A DNA stretch of 22,123 bases from Acanthamoeba lenticulata (taxonomy: Eukaryota > Discosea > Longamoebia > Acanthamoebidae). Every line of letters begins with the position of its first letter. The stretch's first letter is position 1. Under the pieces are notes generated by a model, which did no database searches, was not told where the DNA came from, and was given only the letters and a program-made list of their open reading frames with translations. Location: positions 1 to 22,123 of the forward strand of contig NAVB01002580.1 of NCBI GenBank assembly GCA_002179805.1, written 5' to 3'. Below, one piece after another: positions 1 through 9,462 of this stretch. The position numbers were made by a program, and so were the translations under genes.

Positions 1-39
1 AGTATTATAAGGTCTAACAAAAACAAATTAAACAAACAG
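1..39 (+). other. 3' end of an AT-rich intron
   Basis: The first 39 bases are strongly AT-rich and end in ACAAACAG. From base 40 the sequence becomes GC-rich and stays open in the frame of the histidine kinase below. This is the expected transition from intron to exon in this window. The donor lies outside the window. Confidence 0.6.
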
Positions 40-2080
40 GCCAGGCGTATTGCGATATCCTCTTGTGGATTTTGCTGACCACCTTGTCGGCCTGCCACTT
101 CCACGCGCGGGTGAAAGTCACAGAGCAGCTTCGCAGTGCGCTGCGTGAGAAAGAGGCCATCAACGCCCAGCTGCGACGCGCCACGCAGGCCAAGTCGGAT
201 TTCTTGGCCAACATGAGCCACGGTGCGTGCGTGCGCGCCCTTTTGTGATTTCGAAAAGGGTCACATCACTGATGCCTCGTCTTTGCGCGCAGAGCTGCGA
301 ACGCCCATGCATGGCATCATCGCCATGTGCAGAGAGCTGCAGGACTCGATGACGTCTAGCGCCAGCTCGCCCAACAACGAGGCCATCGACATCATCTCGA
401 GTGCGTACTTCCTCTCTTGTTCTGGTCAGTTTGCCATCTTGGCTCACTCGATCTCTTTCTTTCAGCCTGTGCGGAGCACTTGCTGTCGCTGGTGAGCGAT
501 ATCCTCGACTTTGAGCGCATCGAGTCCAACCAGCTGCAACTCGAGGCCATCCCGTTCTCCATCGTGAACGAGGCGCGCAAGGCTGTCCACTTGCTCCAGA
601 TCACCGCCGGTACGCCTCTGCCTGACTCTTGAGTCTTGAGGCAAAAAAAAAAAAAAAAGCTGGAGTTTGCTTGTGCTTGTTTTGCTGACACAGGACTCTT
701 GTCCCTCTCTCATCATCAGACAAGAAGCAGATCCACCTGGCCTTGCACCAGGAAGTTGCCCACCCGCTTCACCTGGGCGACCCTCTCAGGTTCATTAATA
801 CCGACCAATCACAAAGGACAGAAAGAAAGATCAGGCCTGACTTTATTCCGCGGTGGCGTGCATGTGTACAGGTTTAGGCAGATCTTGTTCAACCTCCTGA
901 GTAACGCGATCAAGTTCACGCCCACGGGCGGGTCGGTAACCCTGGCGATCCACAACGACTCGAGTTCCCCGCAGGAGGTGATTGCCGCTGTGACCGACAC
1001 CGGAATCGGCATCAAGCAGGAGAACCTCAAGCTGCTGTTTGCGGTACGACAGTGCCTTCATGCGCGCGTGCGTGTGCGTGTGCAAGCCGGCGACGATGCT
1101 TATCGTCACCACCACCATCGTGGGACCAGCCCTTCTCGCAGCTGGACAGCTCCATCTGCCGCAAGTTTGGAGGGTCAGGCCTCGGTCTGGCCATTAGCCG
1201 CCAGCTGAGCCGAGCCATGGGCGGCTCCATCGAGTGCGAGAGCGAGCCAGGCCACGGCTCGACCTTCACGTACGTGTTTGTCTTCTGCTTTTTTGCTGTT
1301 GTCTTTTTACTGCATTCTCACCACCGGCGTCCTCCTCTTCAGTTGTCGGCTGCTCCTGCCGGTCGTGTCAAACGAGGAGCAACCGCTCGAAACGGTCGGC
1401 CTTCCAGAGGAAGACGAGCCGGCCCGCCTCGGGCTCAACGTTTTGCTGGTCGAAGACAACTTGATCAACCAAAAAGTGGGCCTGCGCATGCTGACCTCGC
1501 TCGGGTGCCAGACGACGGTACGCGCTGAACCCTGTTCCTGAAGAAGAGACACTCTTTGTTGAACAACCGCCAACATGTTCATATGCACAGGTGGTGAACA
1601 ATGGCCGAGAGTGCCTCGATCTCCTGGCCGAGCACCAGGGCGATCCATTTGATGTGGTGTTGATGGACTGTCAGATGCCTGGTGCGTTTGTGCTTCTACG
1701 GAAAAACGTTGATCACAAGTTGATGCCTTTCTGCGATCTTCTCGTCTCACATGTATGTGCGTGGTGGCCGCCCATCAGTCATGGACGGGTTCGAGGCCAC
1801 ACAGCAGATTCGCAAGAAGGAGCAAGATGGTGGCACCGACGATGGAGAGATGGTCATCGTGGCGCTCACCGCATCGGCAACCAAGGAGTACGCCAAGCGC
1901 TGCCGGGAGGCGGGCATGTCCGACGTGCTGTTTAAGCCGCTACGACGGGAAGACCTGGCGTGCACGTTGTGCAAGTGGCATCGCGGCCTCGCCAAACAGT
2001 CTCCCGCCAATGATGAAAACGGCCCTCTTCCACCCCCGGAAGCTCGAGATGTCCTGCCCGCGCAAGGTCATGTGTGCTGA
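40..2080 (+). CDS. Hybrid sensor histidine kinase/response regulator, 5'-truncated
   Basis: Two-component phosphorelay kinase: autophosphorylates a His and passes the phosphate to its own receiver Asp. Nine exons are visible: 40-222, 293-400, 466-609, 720-789, 872-1043, 1130-1269, 1343-1517, 1591-1681 and 1779-2080 (stop TGA), about 460 residues. The order is the end of a transmembrane helix ([15 protein letters not shown]), a charged coiled linker, the HisKA H-box [10 protein letters not shown] (His codon 219-221, next to the first splice site), the HATPase_c N-box NLLSNAIKF, the G1 box DTGIGI, the F box PFSQLD, the G2 box GGSGLGL, then a REC domain. The REC domain has the acidic pair in [10 protein letters not shown], the phospho-acceptor Asp in VLMDCQMP (codon 1666-1668) and the conserved Lys in LFKPL. 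All catalytic motifs are intact. The sensor part lies upstream of the window. A short Pro-rich tail follows REC. Family assignment is very secure; the stimulus cannot be inferred. Confidence 0.93.
643..658 (+). repeat. A16 homopolymer in intron
   Basis: A run of 16 A lies inside the kinase intron 610-719, downstream of the donor. It has no coding consequence in the proposed model. It is a likely site of length variation or sequencing error. Confidence 0.8.
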
Positions 2081-2162
2081 GTCGAGAGTCGAGCAGCGCT
2101 TTGACTTGACTTTATTTATTGATTGGGTTTTTCAAATCCTGTAGTCCTACACCAGAAGGCGT
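2081..2162. terminator. Shared 3' intergenic region of two convergent genes, with AATAAA motifs
   Basis: Only 82 bp separate the stop of the + strand kinase from the stop of the - strand TLC-like gene. On the minus strand the region holds overlapping AATAAA hexamers (2111-2120), and a further AATAAA (2175-2180) lies inside the last codons of the TLC-like gene. These are the expected poly(A) signals for the minus-strand transcript. No clear hexamer was seen for the + strand gene. Confidence 0.45.
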
Positions 2163-3117
2163 CTATTCGTTGACTTTATTCAACGGGGGCTGCGGGGTAG
2201 GGGGCCGGCCACCAGCAAGGATGAAACGGAAGAGGCCGGAGCCAAGGAGCAGGTGGTAAAGGCTGAACATGATCGCACACGTGGTGGTGATGAGCCTGGA
2301 AGGAAGAGGCTGGTAGGTGCTCCAGGCCTCGACCAAGAGGTGATAGCCGAGCAGGGAGAGGTAGCCCAGCCGCAGGATCACGAAGCCGACAAAATGCAAC
2401 ACCAATAGCGGGAGAAGCAGCCTGGACTCTTGCCACGGGGTCTTGGGCACCACCTTGCTGAACATGAGGTCAATGGCGCCGGAGCCGAGCAGGATAGCGA
2501 AGCATTGGGCCATGATGTTCCAGTCGTAGCCAAACAGGGCGCTCGCCACCTCCATCAGGAGAGCCACGCCGTGGTGCAGGTACAGCGGCAAGCCCTGCAT
2601 GCCGGTAAATCCCGCTAAAATCATAAAATGACAGAAAAATTGAGAAATTTAAAAAAAAACAAAAAAAAGGGTGATCAGGCACACAAGACGAAGCTCACCT
2701 CCAAAGGCGGCGAGCAGCGAGTCGCTGATGTCAAATCCAGCTTCCCAGAAGAAGCCCCAGACAAAGAGCAGCGAGTCATCTCGGACCAAAGCGAGCAGGA
2801 ACAGACCCGCGGCCACGGCGTGGTGAAAGACACACGCCAAGCGGCCGCACATCTTGTCGCGCTCGTCGGCGGGCAAGGCTACCCACCATGTGGCCCCAGT
2901 TGCCCGACACGCCACGCGCAGCACGAGCCCCACCACCAGCTTGACCACTTGCAACGCCAGACCTGGAAAGAAGATCATCAGAGACGGTCAAAGGGCGCAA
3001 AAAAAACCACACGGCCATCTATATACCAACGCACAGAGTGGCGGAAGCCAACGCGACCAAAAGGCTCGTGGGGGTCTGTGAGCCCGAGTTGAATGGAGAC
3101 TCCCTAAAGTGTGGCAT
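2163..3117 (-). CDS. Multi-pass membrane protein, TLC-domain (TRAM/LAG1/CLN8)-like
   Basis: Three exons on the minus strand, 3117-3027, 2962-2699 and 2614-2163, join in frame into 268 residues from ATG (3115-3117) to TAG. The start is the first ATG of the open exon. The protein is mostly hydrophobic, with roughly six to seven predicted membrane helices. The first hydrophobic stretch is spliced together from exons 1 and 2. A paired-histidine motif, LYLHHG, sits near the start of exon 3, after a membrane segment carrying DISDSLL. The acidic/Asp helix followed by a lumenal HH is the usual layout of TLC-domain proteins (ceramide synthases, TMEM56-like lipid proteins). This suggests an endomembrane lipid-handling role, but similarity is by pattern only and no catalytic assignment is made. 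The tail is short, polar and Pro-rich. Confidence 0.6.
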
Positions 3118-3332
3118 TTGTTGAATGTAAAAGCACAACTGGTTTCTGTTGTCAAATGCGTGGAGGTGCAGGGAACTTAAGAGAAGAAGAAATGGAGAAA
3201 CGCAGGGCGATCTTCTGCAGATAAATCATGATCACAAATAAATAATCATAAATATGTCTAACCAGAAACCAATAATAAGCGTGCTGCCCGTCCGGTAAAA
3301 ACCCCTTGGTGGGTGCTGCGTCGAGCATTGAT
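3118..3332. other. Intergenic gap between TLC-like gene and F-box/GTPase gene
   Basis: This 215-bp AT-rich stretch contains the 3' flank of the upstream minus-strand gene and presumably the promoter of the TLC-like gene. I see no convincing TATA element, RNA gene or open exon in it. Confidence 0.5.
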
Positions 3333-3337
3333 TTATT
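3332..3337 (-). terminator. AATAAA poly(A) signal overlapping the stop codon
   Basis: On the minus strand the last codons read CTT CAA TAA ATC, so the TAA stop (3333-3335) lies inside the hexamer AATAAA. The flanking TTCAATAAAT is repeated at the 3' end of the next minus-strand gene (around 4870-4880). Confidence 0.55.
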
Positions 3338-4779
3338 GAAGGCAGCAAGCACTGTAGTCCGACACCATAAACAAGCGGCGCCAGGAAGGGATGGGAAACG
3401 CCTTGGCTTCCTCCTTGACGTGAGCCACGGCCTTGGACAGCGCACGCGAGAGGATGCTTGGGCCAAAGCGCGCCAGACGAGCATCCACGGAAGCTTCTGA
3501 GGGCACATAGGCGGGTGGGTCCCATGCGGGCCGGGGCGTTCTCCCGGCCAGTACGCGCGACACCAGGACATGAAGGGCTTCGCGCACGCCTTTGCCTGTC
3601 TTGGCAGAGCACTCGGCGAACAGCGCGCCGAGCTCACTCGACAGCTCGAAACCTTCGTCATGCGCGACGGCGCGATGCTCTGCAAGATCAGCCTTGCAGC
3701 CGACGACCAGCACTTGGCAGGAGTCGGGAGCCAACCTCACGGCCTCGTCGACCCAATGCTTCACTTGGTCGAACGAGTCGCGGTTGGTGATGTCATAGGC
3801 CACGACCACGCCATTGGCCCCGGCGTAGAAGGAAGGGTGGAGGGTCAACCAGGTCTCATGCCCTGCCGAGTCCTGACCACCACCCCACAAGCCCATCACA
3901 TGCGCTTCTACATTAATGACAGGCTGCTTCTCGTGCGGCTGAAGGGAGGCAGTGCGTGCCCAGAGTTGCAGCTGGAGCCCGCACCAACAAACACAAGCTC
4001 AGTCAATTAATTGGTTGTGAAGAGAGCAACACGCACTTGGTCCAGTACCGGAACAGGTTCGCCGCAGTGGTCATACGTGCTGAACTTGGCCACAAAGTCG
4101 TCATGGCTGACGGTTGGATCGATGCCATCATGAAACGTGTTGTTGATGTAGCGCTGCAGCATGGACGACTTGCCCGCCCCGCTGCGTGCCCAGAGGGTCA
4201 TGTTAGCTCAAGTGCAGCATCCAGCCGATGGATGAGGCAATGCAAGTTTACAAGTTTCCTGAGAAGCGAATCCGTAAGCCTCGCTGTTCCACAACGGGAG
4301 GAGAGCTTGATGATGAGCTGGCGGAGAGCTTGGTGTGATGATAGTGGGCAATCGTGGCACGAAGCCAAGTCATGTATGCAGCCTTCCATCCTCCCGCCCT
4401 ACACGGCAAGGGTGAGCAGCTTTCTGGTTATGCAGCAGTCAGGAAGACGCACGTAGGCACGAGGTAGACCACCCAGGAGGAGTTGCCCAACGGACGCCAC
4501 AGGTTGTCATCACGGCTCAGGGCTGCCAACGTACGGCACGTCTGCACGATTGTCAGCCCCAAGGCTGCTCTGATCAGCACATCAAGCTTAGTCATTGGCG
4601 AACCTGAGAAACAGCGCACAAGTCCTCAGCTGTAGTGAGGAACGACAGCACTTGCAGCACTACCTCCTGCCCCAACAACAAGGGAAAGAAAGGTTAGCTT
4701 GGCACATGTCGCATCACTTCGTAGAAGAGTATGCAACCGTGGGAAGGCTACACAAGCTTGGGCGCCCCTTCTTGTCCAT
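3333..4779 (-). CDS. F-box protein fused to Rab/Ras-like small GTPase
   Basis: Five minus-strand exons join in frame: 4779-4738, 4666-4604, 4541-4453, 4181-4037 and 3938-3333, giving 314 residues from ATG (4777-4779) to TAA. Residues about 11-50 form a typical F-box: LPTEVVLQVLSFL, then TCRTLAALSRDDNLW. From residue 66 follow the GTPase elements: the P-loop end GAGKSS, switch I Thr in DPTV, a G3 motif DSAGHE, a G4-like GCKAD and a G5-like SAKTG. The C-terminus is CCLQ, a possible CaaX prenylation signal. The F-box would bind Skp1 of an SCF ubiquitin ligase; the GTPase would act at membranes. The link between the halves is intron 4182-4452 (donor GTGCGT, acceptor CAG) and is phase-compatible. 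The alternative is two adjacent genes, but the GTPase part then lacks a complete first strand. GTPase identity is secure; the fusion is inferred. Confidence 0.68.
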
Positions 4780-4909
4780 GGACGTGCTTGATGATTTAAA
4801 AACAAACATAGTATAATTGTTCTCTTCGCTTTCCAGTCACCTGAAGTGAAAACTAACCTTTTTTTTGTGCATTTATTGAATTTTAATTTTTTTTTGTTTT
4901 TTTGTTTTT
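4780..4909. other. Compact intergenic region, T-rich on the + strand
   Basis: These 130 bp contain the 3' flank of the Gln-rich gene, including AATAAA on the minus strand at 4872-4877 followed by T/A runs, and the upstream region of the F-box/GTPase gene. No further gene is supported here. Confidence 0.5.
4872..4877 (-). terminator. AATAAA poly(A) signal of the Gln-rich gene
   Basis: The minus strand shows TTCAATAAAT about 33 bases after the TGA stop at 4910-4912, a normal distance for a polyadenylation hexamer. Confidence 0.55.
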
Positions 4910-6345
4910 TCACTGCGCGATGTACTTGTGCGGCTCGTGCGTGAGCGCGTTGACAATCCGCGCATGGCACAGCTCGAGCTCTTCCGCTCGCTTGTCGGCT
5001 TGCATGGCCTCGCGCACCATGGCCAGCAGCAGCACCTGGTCCACCGGCTTGTGTTGTTGCTGTTGCTCCACGCCCTCCTGCTTGACCGGCTGGAGCTGTG
5101 CTGTAGGCTGGATCTGGAGGGGCGGTGGTGGCGGATACACGAGAGCCTGTTGTTGTTGTTGATTCTGCTGCTGCTGTGGTTGGTAGTATTGCTGCTGCTG
5201 TTGTTGTTGTTGGGGTTGAACATCAAACGCGCCCTGATGGGAGCTTGCCAGTTGCTGCAGCTGCTGCGGCGTCAGCCGCGGGTAGTTGGCCACCTGCACA
5301 GACGTGTTAGTCCAACCCAAGTCGTGACCATCATCAGTGCCGACACGATTCCCGTACGCTGGGCGGCAGAGCGAGGTTGTGGCTTTGGCTTTGGCTCTGG
5401 TGCTGTGCATACTTTTGAAGGAGCTCGAGTTCCTGCTTCTTGCCGCGCGTCATGGGGCCCTTCACCTCGGCGGTTTCCTGTACGTCGCCATCAGTTAAAA
5501 ATAGTCATCATCATCGTCAGCACCAGCAACAACGTGGCGTCCTTGATGGTACCTGCTCTTGTTGTTTTCGCTTCCGCGTCGATCCGGCGTTCTCGTCATA
5601 AACCCATCCAACTGGCGCGAGTCGAAACACAAACACCTTCTTGTCCTGCTCTTCGTTGACATCAACCCCCTGCAGCTCGACCTCGCTGTGGACCATAGGC
5701 CCCAACATTGTTTACATGAACAAGCACCAAGAGAGTCAGGTGCCAGTGACATTCAGCCTGCAGGGCGCTGGAGAGCGTACCCCTCGTACTGAGCCGTGCC
5801 CGCGACACGCTCGAGAAGGGTGAAGAGGAGGATGCGCTTGCCCTTGCTTGTACTCTCACGAAGTGCCTTGTTGCCGCCCTTCCACTCCATGTCGCCGGTC
5901 TTGCTCTCAGCCGTGTAGTAGAGGACGTTGTTGGCCCAGTGGGCGTTGGCTTCTTTACGCAGCCGCACGAAGAGGAAGATGAACGGCACGTTGTCGCGTG
6001 GTGTAGCCACTGCCCCCTTTCGCTGTGCGCCGAACCTGTCGTGGATGTCGAGCCGCGAGTACTGCTGCCCGGCCACGAAGTAGGCCAATGGATCTTCCGT
6101 TTGTGCTGTACTCAGTGCAAGTCAGAGGCTGCCGTATGATTGACAATGTGGGGAGGCATACGAGCTTCTGCGGGAGAGGGTGAGGCGACAGCGGTCGGAA
6201 GTGGTGGTTGTTGATAGGCGTAGTGAAATGTGATGTTCTTGCCGAGCTGGTAAGCACTTGCCGCTTGCTGTGGCGCGCTTCCACCGGCAGACTCCGCAGC
6301 TGCCGGCCCGGTGTAGACATGCGGGTTGTTAATCCCTCGATCCAT
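4910..6345 (-). CDS. Gln-rich protein with N-terminal McrA/HNH-endonuclease-like domain
   Basis: Five minus-strand exons, 6345-6162, 6105-5781, 5685-5553, 5477-5358 and 5293-4910, join in phase into 381 residues from ATG (6343-6345) to TGA. Residues about 68-220 hold the sequence string QQYSRLDIHDRFG, AVATP, GDMEWKGGNKAL, GKRILLF, AQYEGEVEL and VFVFRLAPVGW. Its order and spacing resemble the N-terminal domain seen in bacterial HNH/McrA-like restriction endonucleases (YSR.dIH..fGG, GDM...GN.Ai, GK.lhLF). No HNH nuclease motif follows. Instead there is a basic patch (TRKRK), a charged helix, and a tail rich in Gln and Pro with poly-Q runs near residues 280-303 and a PPPPP tract. A nuclear, nucleic-acid- or chromatin-linked role is possible. 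The exon model is firm; the domain link comes from pattern memory and needs a profile search. Confidence 0.72.
5148..5215 (-). repeat. CAA/CAG triplet tract encoding poly-Gln
   Basis: Imperfect CAA/CAG repeats on the minus strand encode runs of eight, four and five Gln separated by Tyr, Pro and Asn codons. The mix of CAA and CAG suggests selection for the amino acid rather than a fresh trinucleotide expansion. Confidence 0.85.
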
Positions 6346-6417
6346 CTTCAATCTTGTCTTGTTGCTTTTTCTTTACCTTTTTTTTTGTATTTCGTTATTA
6401 TTTGGCGAAAGCACACT
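6346..6417. other. 72-bp intergenic region between two minus-strand genes
   Basis: T-rich on the + strand. It must contain both the 3' end of the RNA-ligase gene... and the promoter region of the Gln-rich gene. No AATAAA was found; A-rich AAATAATAA is the closest element on the minus strand. Confidence 0.45.
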
Positions 6418-9342
6418 TCAGGGCACTTCATGCCCCCCCAGTTTACGTCGAGGAGCGCCCTTGGGCTTGACGCGGCTCCCCGTGTCCTCAAGCTCGCGTA
6501 AATCCTTGATCAATCGCTTGACTCCCCACGAGCCGTAGTACTCCCACGCATCGATGCCACGCCAGTGGGCATGGGCAAGCTGCAGCTCGGCCTCCGCCTC
6601 CTCAGTTGGGTTCGACGACGTTCGTGCTCGCGAGCGCTGGCGTTCCTCTTCTTCGCTCCTCCACGCCAAAAGCACGCCGTAGAAGAAGTACTCGTTGACC
6701 TCGCGCGCAAACTGGACCTTGTCCGTGATCTGCCTCAGGCGCGCGTAGATGCTCTCGACTTCGGTGATGAACGTTGCGTAGCGCTTCTCCACCTTCTCGA
6801 ACGTCGCGCGCCACTCGGGATAGGCCTCAAGGAACTCAGCGCTGTCGTAGGAGCTCTGTGCCGAGTGGAGCTCTTCCTCGTCTTTTCCTTCTTCGTCCCC
6901 ACTTGTACTTTCAGGGATGAGGCGGGCGATGCGGCGGCGGCCACGACGTATGATCTCGAGAAGGTAGCGTTCGTTTGTGTTGGCATCGCCAAACCAGTCG
7001 AGTAAAGAGAGCGCCGCCCACTGAGGCGCCCGCACCCGAAGCCTGTTCCAGTTGGCGTCGCACAGGACGACGCCTTCGCGCTCAAGCGGATTCCACCGGC
7101 CGAGCGTGCGCACCATCCGCGTCAGCGTCTCGTCGACTTCCTCTCGGCCGGCCTGCTTGTTCCTGCGGCGCTCGCGCTTACGAAGGTCCTCCCAGCTGAC
7201 GGCCCCGAGCAGCTCGGGCCAGTCCAGCTCGCGCGCGGCCTCCCAGCCGTAGCGGGCGGCCACCGCGCTTGGGTCGAGCTCCTTCAACGTGCGCATGTCC
7301 CGCACGCCGTGGAGAACGATGCGGTCGCTGTCGCCGGGCCATCGGCGGACGGTGAGCTTCTGCCTCGGGGTCATGACCTCAAACGCAAAGCAGAGATGGA
7401 CGCCATTTCCGTCATCACCGTCGGCATCAGCGCCCCGCGAGCCTGGCAGCGCATAGCCCAGCCCGCGCCACGCCTCCCAAAAGAGCTGCTCGAACGAGCA
7501 AGCCGGGGCGTCGGCCTGGTGGGCCTCCTCGCCTCGCTGCTTGACGCGCAGCTCCTCCTCGGCCTGGTGGGCGCGCTTGGCCTGCTCCTCGGCCTCGTCG
7601 TTCAACGTGATCGATGTGAGCCAGTCCTTGAAGGTCCGCTTGGAGAGGGACAGCTCGGGGACGACGGGCTCGCTGGCGTCGGGCGTCAACGCCGAGGTGA
7701 CCCGCCACGCGCCTGCGTAGTGGTAGAGCAGCGCCAGCTTGCCGTCGAGCTTCTCAAACACTCGCATGGTGGGCTTGTCCCAGCAGAAGCCGTTCGGCTT
7801 TGCGGCAGTCGCAAGGCGATTAAAGTCGATGGTGAGCGTGAAGGGATCGATCAGGTAGTCCATCTTGGTGTGGCCCAGCGCCACCGCGCGCCACTGCGGC
7901 TCGACTCGATGGCCTTTGGCTTCGTCGTTACGGTCGTCGTCGTCGCGGGTGATGAGCATTGAATTGGTGCACTCGCGCACGATCGGGTGGTCGGCAGGCG
8001 ACGTGGCCGGGTTGGGCGCCAGATGGAGCAGTGTCGGGAAGGCCGGGTGGGGCGTGACCCCGATGGCCAAGTCGGTCACCAGCGACTGGATGCCCCTTCG
8101 CCGGACGTAGTCGAGCGTCAGCAGGCCTCTTGTGCCGGTGATCGCGTCATCGCCGGCGGCTTGGCCCTGGTCGGACGACGCGACGTCGCTCGACGGCCCA
8201 CCGGCCTTGGCCCCGTCGTTCATCGAGAGGCCCGGGCCATAGCCTAGAACACGCACAGAGAACAGGCCAGACAAGCAGGCGCGTGAGAGCGAGCGGGCAT
8301 TTTAGGCGCGCAGGACCGAAGGTACCGTGCTTGAGCTTGTGCATCATGGTCTGGTAGAGCGGCTTGTACACGCGCTCGTAGTCGTCCCACTCCTCCGACG
8401 GGTTGGTCATGATCTGGTTCGCGCCGCAGCTGATGTCAGCGTTGATCAACGACCGCCGTTGAGCAAGACCCCGTGGGAGGGAGAGAGCAGTACATCGCGC
8501 CAATAGTCGTTGCCAGCCGAGTAGTCCGTGATCGTTCCGCTGTCGGCCAGCTGCAGAGCTGGGAGAGAAGACAAAGAAGTCAGGTGAGCTCATTTTCGGC
8601 TTGCTTGAAGGAGAGCGGCAGCGTTACCATAGTGCAGGTAGCGAAGCCCATGCACAATGTTCTTCTTCGACTTGCGCGTGTCGCCCTCAAACCACAACCG
8701 CTGCAATTTGTGTAGAATAAGAGTCAACACGAGCATGAAACAACACATGGATAGAAGAAGAGCGTACCTTGGCCTTTGCCAGGTTATGGGAGGAGTCCAT
8801 GAGGACAGCCTTCTGAAGGGCCGGCACGCGCAGGATTTCACGCATGGCGGGGAGCGGCCATCGCTCAAGCCACACGCACTCGCGCGGCATGCAGACACAC
8901 ATGAGGCTGTTGATCATGTTGCGCTCCAACTGCATCACGTCGTCATCAGGCGCTGTTCACCATCGTGTGACCAGGTCAAAGAGGAGGGCAGCGGTACCAG
9001 GCCGCGGAAGAACTGGACGTGGTAGAGGTTGAGCGTGACCTCCAGCTTGCTGCTGGCTGTCCCGGCAGCCTGCGCGTCGGGCTGGGTGAGGTGGCGAGTG
9101 TCCTCGTACTGCTTGGCGCCATGAAAGTAGTCGCCCTCAACGATGCAGATAAGGTCGTAGTCTGCGTCGGGAGTGGCCACCCCGTAGAGGCGCGAACCAA
9201 ACAGGTACACGTTCAGCAAATCCTCTCGCTTGTACACGCCGTCGCTCGTAAAGACCTCGTAGACGTGGGTCATCGCCACTTCCACATCCACGGAAATCAA
9301 GTCTCTGTTCAAGCCGCCGCCTCTACTTGAAGAGGCCTCCAT
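6418..9342 (-). CDS. Nucleotidyltransferase-T4 Rnl1-like RNA ligase fusion (RNA repair)
   Basis: Six minus-strand exons, 9342-8998, 8929-8768, 8700-8628, 8558-8494, 8413-8326 and 8243-6418, join in phase into 852 residues. The N-terminal part carries a polymerase-beta-fold (MNT-type) nucleotidyltransferase signature, FGSRLYGVATPDADYDL (GS motif plus DxD metal site), followed by a helical region with Trp/Lys-rich motifs (LWFEGDTRKSKK). From about residue 380 comes an ATP-dependent RNA ligase core. It has motif I EKLDGK (nucleophile Lys near residue 409), motif IIIa FAFEVM (about 531-535), motif IV EREGVVL (about 632-638), and a motif V-like RLRVRAPQW in which the usual Lys residues are Arg. 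A charged, possibly coiled insert lies between motifs I and IIIa. Known ligases of this class seal broken RNA, often tRNA; the fused transferase suggests end processing. Both domains look active. Substrate is unknown. Confidence 0.82.
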
Positions 9343-9352
9343 TTTGTTGCAA
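9337..9352. repeat. 16-bp direct repeat, copy 1, at the RNA-ligase start codon
   Basis: The 16 bases CTCCATTTTGTTGCAA recur at 9463-9478. On the minus strand both copies read TTGCAACAAAATGGAG and so each contains an ATG in the same reading frame, 126 bases apart. Confidence 0.75.
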
Positions 9353-9462
9353 GATTGCTTCTTGTTGTCTTCATATTTAAATACAAAAGTAAAAACAAGA
9401 ACAAAAAAATAGTTTCGGTGAATCTTGCCAGAGAAAAGTCCCAAATCTGGATTGTGTAATGG

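Noticed and set aside
4007..4201. ATG at 4201 as an independent GTPase start
   Set aside because: It would give a GTPase beginning a few residues before the P-loop, without the first beta strand; the upstream splice is more plausible.
4198..4389. Minus-strand frame between F-box and GTPase as a separate exon
   Set aside because: No recognisable motif, no good donor in phase, and the direct join of 4453 to 4181 keeps frame.
4928..5659. 243-codon Leu-rich open frame on the + strand
   Set aside because: Its Leu runs are the reverse complement of the poly-Gln CAA/CAG tract, and it crosses introns of the minus-strand gene.
7309..7962. 217-codon open frame on the + strand
   Set aside because: It lies wholly antisense to the RNA-ligase core, which has conserved motifs; long antisense frames are expected in such GC-rich coding sequence.
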